NCBI RefSeq assembly: GCF_000730285.1
Contig: NZ_CP007174.1
Coordinates: 2,604,001 to 2,668,000, forward strand
DNA: 64,000 nucleotides
From: Candidatus Nitrososphaera evergladensis SR1
GTDB lineage: Archaea; Thermoproteota; Nitrososphaeria; Nitrososphaerales; Nitrososphaeraceae
Direction of reading: 5' to 3'
Notes under the pieces: generated by a model
The model's database searches: none
Seen by the model: the letters and a program-made list of their open reading frames with translations, nothing else
Told to the model about the DNA's origin: nothing
Part shown: one piece after another, positions 16,704-25,681 of the stretch
Position numbering within the stretch: position 1 is the stretch's first letter
Layout: each line of letters begins with the position of its first letter
Made by a program: the position numbers and the translations under genes

Positions 16704-18152
16704 TCAGCGCGTCCCCCAGTCGTTTTTGCGCAGGCTCCAGATAGCCGGGAAGACGAGCCAGCTCAGAACAAACGCTGCAAGCATGTTCTCAAACGGCTTG
16801 TAGTACCAGTGCTTGGAGCTTGGGTCGCGGAACTTGTAGTCGGCCCCCTGCGCAAGCCCCATCAACATCATGCTGGCAAACAGCAAAAGCGGCACCCAGT
16901 AGTTGCCAAGCACCAATGGCTCGTAGACGAATGCAGTAGTTATCAAAAGCGGGCTGATGAACGTATGCATGAATTCTAGGTAAAAGATGAGAAACGCCAT
17001 GACGGGATTTCTGCGCCAGAAAAAGGCGCTGACAAAAAAGTTCACCCTCATGGTGCCCCTCTTCCACCGCTTTTGCTGCTTCACAAACATCTTCATTCTT
17101 TCCGGCACTTCGGTGTACACAAGGGCGGTAGGGACGTACACGGCCTTCCAGTCTAGCAGTGCCTGGCCCGTAAGGCTGCGGTCTTCGGCATCGTCGTAGC
17201 GTGCCATCCACTTCATCATGTTTTTCGTGGCAGGAGCCATCATCTCCTTTGCCTTTGGCGGCGAGATTACAAACGATGTCATCTCTCTGTCGTCGGCTAT
17301 TGGTGTCTTGGCCCGGGTCCAGTACGGCAAATAGTTGGCAATGGCCTCGCGCCTGTAGCCAGAAAGGCAGCCGGAGCAGCACATGACGCTTCCAAAGTAG
17401 CTTTCGGCGGACTTGCGGACGTTGAACGAATTGTCGTACCACACGTCCTGGCACCTTGTAAGCGCGTTTTTGTCTGCGTTCCACACCTTGGCGTGCCCTA
17501 CTACCGCCCCCACTCTTGGGTCGCCCTTGAACGCCTTTATCAGCTCCATGATGGCGTTTCTGTCCACTATGCTGTCAGAGTCTATGAATACCAAAAAGTT
17601 CCCCTTGGAATTGTAAAACGCAGAAGCGATTGCCTTTCGCTTGCCCTCGTTTTTCTTGTGGACCACCTTTAGGGTGGGGTACTTTGCCGCAAGCCTGTTG
17701 AGGATCTCCTGCGTGCCGTCCTTGCTGCCATCGTTCACGGCTACCACTTCAAGGTTCTTGTATGTCGACTGGAACACGGCTTCCACCACTGACTCTATCA
17801 TCCCGTTCTGGTTGTAGACAGGTATTATCACCGTCACCAAGTCGTCCCCGACCTTGCCCGTGGCTGGCGACTTGAAAAATATCCACCCCACGACGAGCGC
17901 GGTGAGCGAGTGAAGCGGAAATATCACGCTTGCAAAGATGAACCAGTCATTCATCTGCAAACTCAGGTAAACCGTGTAAGCGATTATCCCGAGCACCGCA
18001 AGGATTGTCACCGACCTGACAGCCCAGGCTTTTTTGCTGACGTGAATGCGGCCGCTTTTTCCAATCTGCTGCCCGGACATGGCAGCAGCCGGAGCGGCCG
18101 ATGATTGTGTTGAAGGTTGTTGCCGCTGCAGATCAGGCTCTTCTTCTATCAT
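16704..18152 (-). CDS. Membrane glycosyltransferase, GT2 (copy 2)
   Basis: 482 residues, closely similar to copy 1 at 13789-15228: two N-terminal helices, VNDGSKDGTQEIL, FIDSDSIVDRN, EDRSLTGQALLDW, QQKRWKRGTMR, then C-terminal helices. The N-terminal 25 residues are polar and differ from copy 1. It should be a processive synthase that extrudes an exopolysaccharide. It lies 2 bases after the deacetylase stop and 2 bases before the zinc-finger microprotein, forming a tight four-gene unit: dehydrogenase, deacetylase, synthase, zinc finger. Confidence 0.92.
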   Translation of the reverse strand: MIEEEPDLQRQQPSTQSSAAPAAAMSGQQIGKSGRIHVSKKAWAVRSVTILAVLGIIAYTVYLSLQMNDWFIFASVIFPLHSLTALVVGWIFFKSPATGKVGDDLVTVIIPVYNQNGMIESVVEAVFQSTYKNLEVVAVNDGSKDGTQEILNRLAAKYPTLKVVHKKNEGKRKAIASAFYNSKGNFLVFIDSDSIVDRNAIMELIKAFKGDPRVGAVVGHAKVWNADKNALTRCQDVWYDNSFNVRKSAESYFGSVMCCSGCLSGYRREAIANYLPYWTRAKTPIADDREMTSFVISPPKAKEMMAPATKNMMKWMARYDDAEDRSLTGQALLDWKAVYVPTALVYTEVPERMKMFVKQQKRWKRGTMRVNFFVSAFFWRRNPVMAFLIFYLEFMHTFISPLLITTAFVYEPLVLGNYWVPLLLFASMMLMGLAQGADYKFRDPSSKHWYYKPFENMLAAFVLSWLVFPAIWSLRKNDWGTR

Positions 18153-18154
18153 GG

Positions 18155-18895
18155 CTATGCGTTTCTCACCGTCAGGTCAAGGCCCGTGAGCCCGGACGCG
18201 TTTACAAGGTCCACGTTGCTGTTCTTGAGCGCCACTACGAGACTTTCAATCTCGCTTGTCTTTGCCGTGTTGTCGATGTCTATCATTACCGGCGAATGCA
18301 TGTCCATGAGCTGGCGCACCCTGTCTGGCGATTCGCCGCAGTTGTCGCATGATACCAGCCCGTACTTGACGAACTGGCCTCCTTCAAACTTGTTGTACTG
18401 CGAAGGGTAAGAAAAGTCGGCGGTAATGTCAGAGCTTGAAAGAATAGAATAGATGTTCTGGTCGGTAGCGCCATAGGGCGCCTTGAATATGCGCGAGTTT
18501 ACATTGCCGGCCGCGTCGACTGCCATTTTGCCGCGCTTGACCTCGTCAAGTGCTTTTGTATAGTCTCCCAAAGAAGGCAGGGCGACGTAGCTGTACGTCT
18601 GGCTCCCGATGTCGATGCCAGAGTAGGCTGCAAGGGCAGTCACGCAACTAGGGTTCTGCTCTGCAACCTTGCCGGTGACAAACACGGTTGCCTTGACGTT
18701 GTGCTTGGCAAGTATGGAGGAAAGGTCCTTGCACCACTGCGGCACGTTCTGGCCGTCCACAACTGAAAACGAGAGCATGACGGGCGGGGGCTTGTTGCGG
18801 TCAAGCGTGTGCATGTAAGCTGGGCCTATGGCCAGAACCACGCCTATTGCCACTATTGCGGCAGTGGCTATTGCCCCAAGGTGCGCCAGCTTCAT
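18155..18895 (-). CDS. Polysaccharide-deacetylase-like protein, degenerate active site
   Basis: 246 residues with an N-terminal signal or anchor helix (about 8-25) and a NodB-type fold: VMLSFSVVDG stands where active enzymes have a TFDDG motif, VKATVFVTGKVAEQNP follows, IGSQTYSY stands at the HxxxH position, and IFKAPYG at the RxPY position. The catalytic Asp pair and both metal His are therefore not visible. It may be a carbohydrate-binding pseudoenzyme. It sits outside the membrane by topology, between the dehydrogenase and GT2 copy 2, so it likely acts on the exported chain. Confidence 0.8.
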   Translation of the reverse strand: MKLAHLGAIATAAIVAIGVVLAIGPAYMHTLDRNKPPPVMLSFSVVDGQNVPQWCKDLSSILAKHNVKATVFVTGKVAEQNPSCVTALAAYSGIDIGSQTYSYVALPSLGDYTKALDEVKRGKMAVDAAGNVNSRIFKAPYGATDQNIYSILSSSDITADFSYPSQYNKFEGGQFVKYGLVSCDNCGESPDRVRQLMDMHSPVMIDIDNTAKTSEIESLVVALKNSNVDLVNASGLTGLDLTVRNA

Positions 18896-18945
18896 GTGGT
18901 GGTTTTATCCCTCTCTTTCTCTTTTTTCCGGTATTTTTTTTCCTC

Positions 18946-19848
18946 TTAGTGTAATTGCTGCATAGACTGGACTTTGCTGCTACTGCTTGAAGGAACAGGG
19001 CAGCCGATGTGCGCCCTGTACTCCTCGTCCACCTTCTTTGCCGCGTCTATGATGCTTGTAGCCAGGAGGTTCTTTGATAAGTTGAGGAACATCTGGCTGT
19101 CCTTTGGAAGGCAGTGGCCGCCGATGCCTTCACGGGGCTCCAGTACTTTGATGTTCCACTTTGTGTTTATCGCGCTGCGGAGATCTGCAAAGTCGATGCC
19201 AGAGCGGTCGCAGAATACCTTTAGCTCTTCTGCAAAGGCTATCTCCATAAAGCGGTAGCTGTTCTCCACTATCTTGCACAGCTCGGCCACTTCCACAGAC
19301 TCTACTGGATGGAGAGGGATGTCAAGCATGTCGCCGTAGAACTGGCGCGCTTTATCAATGCAGCATGGCTCGCATCCGCCAATTACGCGCGTCTGGTTCA
19401 CGCCATGGTCGTGCTTTTCAGGGCCAAAGTACCTGTGGGGAACGTGCACCACGTGCATCTTGTGGCGCAGCATTTCCAGAACCTTCTCAGAGGTTCCCCT
19501 GGTTATGGTGCTATCAATGCCTACCAGCGCGCCCTGCTTGCCTTCGTACAAAAGCTGCCTTGCAATGTCAAACAATCCGTCAAGGTAAGGCTGGAACATG
19601 TCTTCCGGCCTGTGGGTGGATATGCAGATAATGTAATAGTCATAGCCGGCAAAATTGCTCGCCCTTTTTCTGATAACCTGGTCGTCCAGCGCGCGCTGGA
19701 CTGCCTTTTCGCTGATGTCGTATCCATCGACGGTCAGCCCCTTCATTGTCATGTACTCTGCGTTGCTGTAGCCTATCTGGCCAAGGCCAATAACTAGAAC
19801 TTTTTTACCGTTCATCGGAGTCAACGTAGCCAGAAAATTAAAAGCCAT
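18946..19848 (-). CDS. Nucleotide-sugar dehydrogenase, short form (copy 2)
   Basis: 300 residues; same plan as copy 1: KVLVIGLGQIGYSNAEYM, the STITRGTSEK loop, and catalytic GIGGHCLPKDS. The C-terminal UDP-binding domain is again missing. It is the first gene of the unit 18946-16537. The differences from copy 1 are concentrated outside two identical patches of 160 and 171 bases. A tail rich in Ser (SSSSSK) replaces the copy 1 C-terminus. Confidence 0.88.
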   Translation of the reverse strand: MAFNFLATLTPMNGKKVLVIGLGQIGYSNAEYMTMKGLTVDGYDISEKAVQRALDDQVIRKRASNFAGYDYYIICISTHRPEDMFQPYLDGLFDIARQLLYEGKQGALVGIDSTITRGTSEKVLEMLRHKMHVVHVPHRYFGPEKHDHGVNQTRVIGGCEPCCIDKARQFYGDMLDIPLHPVESVEVAELCKIVENSYRFMEIAFAEELKVFCDRSGIDFADLRSAINTKWNIKVLEPREGIGGHCLPKDSQMFLNLSKNLLATSIIDAAKKVDEEYRAHIGCPVPSSSSSKVQSMQQLH

Positions 19849-20047
19849 TATGCAGAACTGATTTAGTGGATTGGTACAAAGTCCGACTCTAGTTTTGGAG
19901 ACTATAAGCGGATAGCCAAAGAAAGCGAAAAGGAATTGCGACGCGGATGCCGTGTGCGTGTCTATGCATCATCATCATCTTCTTCTTCTATCGGCCGCGC
20001 ACACGCCACTATTCTTTTAAACTGCAAAGACATACTCTGTTTCCGTC

Positions 20048-21166
20048 TTGATCCCAATAAACAAGCCGCAGCTAGGAGAAGAGGAAAAGCGTGAAGTGAT
20101 GAGCGTGATGGAAGAAAACGCGCTCACAAGCGCCGCGTCAGACGGCGGAAAACGCGTCCGCGACTTTGAGTCTCTTATGAGAGAGTACCTTGGCTGCAAG
20201 CACGTCGTAGCAGTCAACTCGGGCACCGCTGCGCTCCACGCTGCGCTTCTTGCGGCGGAAATCGGGCCGGGCGATGAAGTGCTCGTGCCGTCGTTCACGT
20301 TTGTCGCCACCGCAAACGCGGTCGTCGCCTCTGGCGCCAAGCCGGTGTTTGTGGACGTCAACAAGCAGGATTACACCATCGACGTCTCTGACGCAAAGCG
20401 CAAGACGACAAAAAAGACAAAAGCGGTGATACCCGTCCACCTGTACGGCCACCCGTGCGACATGGACGCCGTGTCGGAGCTTGCGCAAAAGCGCTCCCTT
20501 GCAGTCATCGAGGACGCCTGCCAGTCGCTTGGCTCCACGTACAAAAAGAGGCAGACAGGCACGTTTGGCCAAATGGGGTGCTTTAGCATGTACGCAAGCA
20601 AGGTGCTGACCTCCGGAGAGGGGGGCGCGATAACAACAGACGACTCGGACCTTGCAGATAAGCTAAAGATGATACGAAACCACGGCATGGTAAAAGGCTA
20701 CGACACGCGGATACTGGGCCTGAACATGCGCCTGCCCGAGCTTGCAGCAGCAATAGCAAAGGTGCAGATGACAAAGCTTGCCGCAATGCTTGCGGCAAGG
20801 AGAAAGAACGCAGAGTTGATGTCAGAGCTGTTGCAGGGCGCGGCGGCTAAAGAAGTTTCATTGCCGCAGGAAAGCGATGATCGCGTATTCAACTGGTACC
20901 TCTATACGATATGCTTTGCAAAGGGCGCGGCGCGAGACAGCGTAATGGCTAGGCTGCAGAAGGAAGGCATCGGCGCAACAGTCTATTACGACCCGCCTGT
21001 GCACAAGACGCCCTACTACCGCAAGTTTGCCGCGCGCCTGCCGGCCACGGAATGGTGTGCAGGGCGCGTTCTTTCCCTCCCGGTCCACCCCGGCGTACAA
21101 GATGGCGACGTCAGGCGCACTGCAGCAGAGATGGCGCTTGCCCTTTCGTCCCCGATGGCATCATGA
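20048..21166 (+). CDS. DegT/DnrJ/EryC1/StrS aminotransferase
   Basis: 372 residues. PLP-binding lysine at 185 in SMYASKVLTSGEGG, preceded by VIEDACQSLG (the Asp that pairs with the ring nitrogen) and the N-terminal VNSGTAALHAAL. It transfers an amino group to a keto-sugar nucleotide. The TTG at 20048 is taken as start because LIPINKPQLG matches the usual MIPxxKP opening, and TTTTAAAC at about 20015 lies 30 bases before it. It is divergent from the polysaccharide unit and probably supplies an amino sugar to it. Confidence 0.92.
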   Translation: MIPINKPQLGEEEKREVMSVMEENALTSAASDGGKRVRDFESLMREYLGCKHVVAVNSGTAALHAALLAAEIGPGDEVLVPSFTFVATANAVVASGAKPVFVDVNKQDYTIDVSDAKRKTTKKTKAVIPVHLYGHPCDMDAVSELAQKRSLAVIEDACQSLGSTYKKRQTGTFGQMGCFSMYASKVLTSGEGGAITTDDSDLADKLKMIRNHGMVKGYDTRILGLNMRLPELAAAIAKVQMTKLAAMLAARRKNAELMSELLQGAAAKEVSLPQESDDRVFNWYLYTICFAKGAARDSVMARLQKEGIGATVYYDPPVHKTPYYRKFAARLPATEWCAGRVLSLPVHPGVQDGDVRRTAAEMALALSSPMAS

Positions 21167-21227
21167 CACCATGATATTTCAAGCAAGGCGCGATAATTAT
21201 TGCAACTTGTAAGATCATATCATAAAA

Positions 21228-21270
21228 ATCATATATTATGATATTATCACGATTTCGATGGCTTTTTATA
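21228..21270 (+). promoter_or_regulatory. amt promoter with AT-rich dyad
   Basis: ATCATA-TAT-TATGAT (21228-21242) is a perfect palindrome with further ATCATAT copies at 21213 and nearby. TTTTTATA at 21263-21270 is the likely TATA box, 29 bases before ATG 21299. The dyad sits just upstream of the box, where an activator or repressor would bind. Confidence 0.5.
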
Positions 21271-21298
21271 GCATCTTTATCTCAAGTAGAGGCTGGAA

Positions 21299-22525
21299 AT
21301 GCCGATCGATACTGGAGATACCACATGGATGCTTATCTCTACAGGTCTCGTCATGCTGATGACGCCTGCGCTTGGCTTTTTTGAAGCCGGTCTTATCCGC
21401 AGCAAGAACTCGCTGTCAATTCTCATGCAGACCTTCTCCGGCCTTGCGATCCTTTCCACGCTCTGGTTCGTCTTGGGGTTCACGCTGGTGTTCGCTCCTT
21501 CCCAGAACGGGTGGATCGGCGGCCTTGACTGGCTGTTTTTCAACAATGTGCCGTTCAACGACAGCGTCGACTATGCGCCGACGATACCGGGAGTCACGTT
21601 TGGCTCGTACCAGATGATGTTTGCAGTCATCACGCCGCTCCTCATAACGGGAGCGTTTGCAGAGAGGCTAAAGTGGAGCTCGTTTTTCGTGTTCATAATC
21701 GCGTGGAGCATATTCATCTACTACCCGCTTGCCCACTGGATCTGGGGCAGGGGCTGGCTTGCCGACTTGGGAGTGTTTGACTTTGCCGGCGGCATCGTCA
21801 TACACACAAGCGCGGGCATGGCTTCCCTTGCGGCCGCGCTAGTGCTTGGCCGCAGGAAGAACTTTGGGCCAGACATCATGGTGCCTCACAACATCCCCCT
21901 TGCAGTCATCGGGGCGGCGCTTTTGTGGATAGGCTGGTTTGGCTTTAACGCGGGGAGCGCGCTTGCGTCAGGCTCGCTTGCGGCAAACACTCTCCTTGTC
22001 ACCCACATTGCCTCCGCAACGTCCGCGATGGTGTGGATATTCCTTTCATGGAAGAGGTCGGGCAAGCCATCGACAACTGCCGTCATCAACGGAGCAATCG
22101 CCGGCCTTGCAGGCGTGACTCCGGCGGCAGGATTCATCGATGCCCAGAGCTCGTTTATCCTCGGCATCGTGCTTGGCTTTGCGTCCTACTATGCCATCCT
22201 GCTCCTCAAGGAGCACTGGAAGATAGACGACGCGCTGGACGTAAGCTCTGTGCACGGCGTGACCGGCATAGTCGGCTCGCTTGCCATAGGCATACTTGCG
22301 ACTCAGGTTGTAAACCCTGCCGGTCCAAATGGGCTCCTCTTTGGCAACCCGATGCAATTTGCAATACAGGCTCTCGGCGTGGGAGTGGCAGGCGCGCTCG
22401 GCTTTGGAGGCACGGTCGTCATCATGAAGGTGATAGACAAGACGATTGGCCTCAAGGTCAAGGAAGAGGAAGAGGATATCGGCCTGGACATCACGCAGCA
22501 CGCAGAGAGGGCCTACGTCACGTAG
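21299..22525 (+). CDS. amt: Ammonium transporter, Amt family
   Basis: 408 residues with about eleven membrane helices. Signatures include TPALGFFEAGLIRSKN, the twin-His region with HTSAGMASLAAAL, GFNAGSALA and the second channel His in SSVHGVTGIVGSLA. It moves ammonium across the cytoplasmic membrane, feeding ammonia oxidation and assimilation. The cytoplasmic tail is charged (KEEEEDIGLD). No PII gene is adjacent. It ends in TAG. Confidence 0.97.
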   Translation: MPIDTGDTTWMLISTGLVMLMTPALGFFEAGLIRSKNSLSILMQTFSGLAILSTLWFVLGFTLVFAPSQNGWIGGLDWLFFNNVPFNDSVDYAPTIPGVTFGSYQMMFAVITPLLITGAFAERLKWSSFFVFIIAWSIFIYYPLAHWIWGRGWLADLGVFDFAGGIVIHTSAGMASLAAALVLGRRKNFGPDIMVPHNIPLAVIGAALLWIGWFGFNAGSALASGSLAANTLLVTHIASATSAMVWIFLSWKRSGKPSTTAVINGAIAGLAGVTPAAGFIDAQSSFILGIVLGFASYYAILLLKEHWKIDDALDVSSVHGVTGIVGSLAIGILATQVVNPAGPNGLLFGNPMQFAIQALGVGVAGALGFGGTVVIMKVIDKTIGLKVKEEEEDIGLDITQHAERAYVT

Positions 22526-22579
22526 GCACCTGCCTCCTTCTTTTTTTTCCAAACTTTTTTATCTTTAAAACGTCGATTT

Positions 22580-23764
22580 TTGTCTGCTTTGAGGCTCATC
22601 ATATACACCGGCAAGGGAGGCACTGGCAAGACTGTCACGTCCTGCGCAACAGGGTTAAAGCTTGCCAGGCGCGGACACAGGACGCTGGTCCTTTCGGCAG
22701 ACCCGGCGCACACGCTTGCTGACGCTTTCATGATGCCAGAGGTGGCGTACGAGCCAAGGCAGATTACGGATAACCTCGTGGCCCAGCAGATAGACCCCGT
22801 GACAGAGATGAGCAAGCAATACAACACGATACTTTCGTACATGGCGTCCGTGTTTTCCGCAAAGGGCATCGACGAGACTCTTGCCTACGAGATAGCGATG
22901 CTTCCCGGCATGACGCAGCTCTTTTCCCTTTTAAAGATACAAGAAGTCTCAAAGACGGGCGAGTTTGACGCAGTCGTGCTTGACATGCCGGCGTCCGGCG
23001 AGGCGCTGCGCTACCTCTACTTTCCAAAGCTGGTAGGGAGCATTGGCCGCAAGTTGACCGGCCTTGCCGGCCTCTTTTCCGGGTTTGCCAAGGTGTTCCA
23101 GCCGCTTGCGAAAATCCCGGCGCCTTCAAGGAGCGTCATACAGAGCGAGATGGACCTCATCGACAGGCTCGACTTGCTTGCAGACATTATCAGAGACAGC
23201 AACGCGACAAGCCTGCGCCTGGTGGCAAACCCGGACACGTTCAGCATCGAAAACGCCAAGCGCGCCCTGATGTCGGCAAGCCTGTACGGGATAAACGTGG
23301 ACATGGCAGTGGTAAACAAGATAATGGCCGGCTCGTCTGACGCGTACTATGACAGGTGGGCAAGCTTCCAGCACGGCAAGGTTGAAGAAGCCAAGGCCAA
23401 TTTTTACCCGCTTCCCGTAAAGGAGGTGCAGCTGTACGCGACGGAACTTCGGGGCATGGAGATGCTTGCAAAACACGGAGACCAGCTGTTCGGGGACGAG
23501 GACCCTGCCAAGGTGTTCTACAGGGGCCAGCCGTACGTGTTTGAAAAGGAAGACGCGGCAACCATACGCATGACCGTGCAGGTGCCCTTTTCAGAGAAGG
23601 ACGACTTTGCAATCGAGCGGTACGGCGACTCGCTCACCGTGAGCGTCAAGACTGCCGCCGGCAAGATCGTAAACATCGTGCCCCTGCCCGTGGCAACCGC
23701 GGGCATGAAGCTTGCCAAGGCAAGACTTCAAGACAAGCAGCTTTTGGTGCTGTTTGAAAAGTAG
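22580..23764 (+). CDS. ArsA/GET3-like anion-transporting ATPase
   Basis: 394 residues. The deviant Walker A motif reads YTGKGGTGKTVTSCA, followed by LVLSADPAHTLADAF and the switch region VVLDMPASGEALRYLYFP. The C-terminal part has a beta domain (VQVPFSEKDDFAIERYGDSL) like the alpha-crystallin-like extension seen in some ArsA proteins. Substrate may be arsenite or tail-anchored membrane proteins; no arsenic genes are near, so I favour a targeting role. TTG 22580 is the first start in frame. Confidence 0.85.
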   Translation: MSALRLIIYTGKGGTGKTVTSCATGLKLARRGHRTLVLSADPAHTLADAFMMPEVAYEPRQITDNLVAQQIDPVTEMSKQYNTILSYMASVFSAKGIDETLAYEIAMLPGMTQLFSLLKIQEVSKTGEFDAVVLDMPASGEALRYLYFPKLVGSIGRKLTGLAGLFSGFAKVFQPLAKIPAPSRSVIQSEMDLIDRLDLLADIIRDSNATSLRLVANPDTFSIENAKRALMSASLYGINVDMAVVNKIMAGSSDAYYDRWASFQHGKVEEAKANFYPLPVKEVQLYATELRGMEMLAKHGDQLFGDEDPAKVFYRGQPYVFEKEDAATIRMTVQVPFSEKDDFAIERYGDSLTVSVKTAAGKIVNIVPLPVATAGMKLAKARLQDKQLLVLFEK

Positions 23765-23879
23765 TAAGCAGGCAGGCCAGCACGCTTTTGTGCGCGGCTT
23801 TCTTTTCGCGCCGTCGTGTTTCTCTCTCTCTGGCTGCTACAGATCAGAGTTGCAAACTACGGCTCGTACCCGCAAACAG

Positions 23880-23889
23880 TTTATATAAT
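23880..23889 (+). promoter_or_regulatory. TATA box of the ferredoxin gene
   Basis: TTTATATAAT, a near-consensus archaeal TATA box, 31 bases before ATG 23920; this predicts a leader of only a few bases and strong expression. Confidence 0.65.
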
Positions 23890-23919
23890 ATTTGAAACCC
23901 TCTCTCTTGCAGAGTAAAA

Positions 23920-24456
23920 ATGCCGATAGATCCAGACTTTCCGCGGAATCATCAAGTGATTGGAAGGATTAACCACTCTGACGGCGAGCACTTCCACTTT
24001 TTCTGGGGCCCAGGCAAGGTAGCCGAGGCCGCTGAGAACGAGGAGGTCAAGCACGCCTACGAGTCGCACGGCGAGGAGCTGGTCCCGCTGGGCGTGAGTG
24101 GCACGATGGTCGCAATCGACTGGGACTCTTGCGTCGCTGACGGCGCCTGCATAGAGGCGTGCCCGGTCCAGGTGTACCAGTGGTACAGGACAGAGCACGA
24201 CGTCCCGGCAAAAGAGGCCATCAACCAGACCTTTGCAGGAACAGGAAGCTCGGTAAAAGAAGAGCGCAAGGACTACACCGACAAGGCAGACCCGATAAGG
24301 GAGCACGACTGCATATGGTGCATGGCGTGCGTTTCAGTGTGCCCGCCGCAGGCAGTCAAGGTCGACCAGAGCAACCTGGAATTCCACGAAAAGGCTGCAG
24401 GCACCTTCAACGAGGCGCTGTCAAAGAGCTCACAGGCTCCGCCGCACGCGCACTAG
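23920..24456 (+). CDS. Zinc-containing 7Fe-type ferredoxin
   Basis: 178 residues. The His-rich N-terminal extension ([18 protein letters not shown]) matches the zinc-binding part of Sulfolobus-type zinc ferredoxins. Cluster ligands: Cys71-x5-Cys77-x3-Cys81-Pro for a probable 3Fe-4S site and Cys131-x2-Cys134-x2-Cys137-x3-Cys141-Pro for a 4Fe-4S site. It is a soluble electron carrier for 2-oxoacid oxidoreductases and related enzymes. The region between the clusters holds an insertion (about 90-127). The TATA box just upstream is strong. Ends in TAG. Confidence 0.93.
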   Translation: MPIDPDFPRNHQVIGRINHSDGEHFHFFWGPGKVAEAAENEEVKHAYESHGEELVPLGVSGTMVAIDWDSCVADGACIEACPVQVYQWYRTEHDVPAKEAINQTFAGTGSSVKEERKDYTDKADPIREHDCIWCMACVSVCPPQAVKVDQSNLEFHEKAAGTFNEALSKSSQAPPHAH

Positions 24457-24532
24457 GCTAACAAAAGCCTTTTTTCCTTTCTTTCTTTTCATTTCTTTAT
24501 AATAAGATTAAATCACGCCGGGCGCGTTATTC

Positions 24533-25126
24533 TTGCTGCAATTGCCCGTCCTATCAGACTCGTACATGGGTCTCTTTATGCCTGCCGACATCCCATCAAG
24601 GATAACGCGCTTTATCGCAGGGCAGGCCGACTTTCCGTACATAAAACGAGAAGAGACTATAGGGGCGTTTTTCATATTTGGCAAGGACGGCGGCGTGCAC
24701 GGCGACTCTGAAGTGGGAGAGGCAAGGGACCTTGCCAAAAGGACGGTAGAGCAGGCCGCAAAGGACATCCGCATGTACGCGTCGATGCCTGGCAGGCTAG
24801 ATTCCGCGTTCACGCGTGAAAACTATACAAAGCGCATGCTGCAAATAGCCGTTGACAGCCGCGGGCTGAAACAGGAAGAAATCAACGAGCGCGTGGCCGG
24901 CGACCCGACCATATTATCAGACTGCTTTGCGCAGCATGTCGCGTTTTACAAGCAGGAATTTTATTTCGAGATTTTCGGCCCGCTAAAAAAATACCAGCTG
25001 CCGCCGTCGCTGCAGCAAAGGATGGAGTCAAGGATGATACTGCTTGGCTACAACGCAAAAAACGCCAGGGCGCTTCCGTTTGCCAACTCGCTTGAAGCCT
25101 TTTTTGCGTGGCTAAAATCGCATTAG
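24533..25126 (+). CDS. Unknown protein, 197 residues
   Basis: TTG start. The protein opens with VLSDSYMGLFMPADIPSRI, then FPYIKREETIGAFFIFGKDGG, a central helical part and a C-terminal PFANSLEAFFAWLKSH. No membrane segment or recognised motif. Its last 4 bases overlap the stop of the convergent gene at 25123. Confidence 0.7.
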   Translation: MLQLPVLSDSYMGLFMPADIPSRITRFIAGQADFPYIKREETIGAFFIFGKDGGVHGDSEVGEARDLAKRTVEQAAKDIRMYASMPGRLDSAFTRENYTKRMLQIAVDSRGLKQEEINERVAGDPTILSDCFAQHVAFYKQEFYFEIFGPLKKYQLPPSLQQRMESRMILLGYNAKNARALPFANSLEAFFAWLKSH

Positions 25127-25674
25127 AAATTTGACGTGTGATCAATCACACGAACCATGTGCTTGACGTCAAGCACCACCACTCCCTTTGGCAGGTTTAC
25201 CGAAAGCACCTGCTCCTTGGGCGGGTTGTACCGCAGCACGTGCACGAGCGCGCCCTTGCCAAGCCTCCTTCCGCTCCTCTTTTCAATCACTATTTCAGGG
25301 TCGAACAGCGCGTCAAACGCAAAAAAGTATGTGCCGCCCCACACGTTTACGGAATACTCTATGCGAAAGTACGGTATAGACATCCTTGGGAACTTGAGCG
25401 CCGTAGACGAGTGCAGGTTCTCCTCGGCGTCGTGCATTCTGCCGCCGTGGTATACGTCGATGAACGGCACTTTTGCATAGACGGTCGAGTTGACCGCTTT
25501 TCGGGTGCACAGCGTTTCGTACCGGGCAAACTCTTCCTCGGGCAGTGTAGCGGGGCCGTACTTGGCGTCGTCGTGCATCGTCGTCCGGCGGTTTACGATA
25601 AATTTTTCCCCAGCCTCAAGCAGGCGCCGGAGGTTTTCTACAAACTGGTGCTCGTTGCATTCGTACAGCGGCAT
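25123..25674 (-). CDS. Unknown protein, 183 residues
   Basis: The N-terminus (MPLYECNEHQFVENLRRLLEAGEKFIVNRRTTMHDD) is followed by a His-containing loop (DVYHGGRMHDAEENLHSSTAL) and several beta strands (FFAFDALFDPEIVIEKRSGRRL; KGVVVLDVKHMVRVID). No motif is recognised. It lies 8 bases after the gene at 25682, so the two form an operon. Confidence 0.7.
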   Translation of the reverse strand: MPLYECNEHQFVENLRRLLEAGEKFIVNRRTTMHDDAKYGPATLPEEEFARYETLCTRKAVNSTVYAKVPFIDVYHGGRMHDAEENLHSSTALKFPRMSIPYFRIEYSVNVWGGTYFFAFDALFDPEIVIEKRSGRRLGKGALVHVLRYNPPKEQVLSVNLPKGVVVLDVKHMVRVIDHTSNF

Positions 25675-25681
25675 TTTTTAT

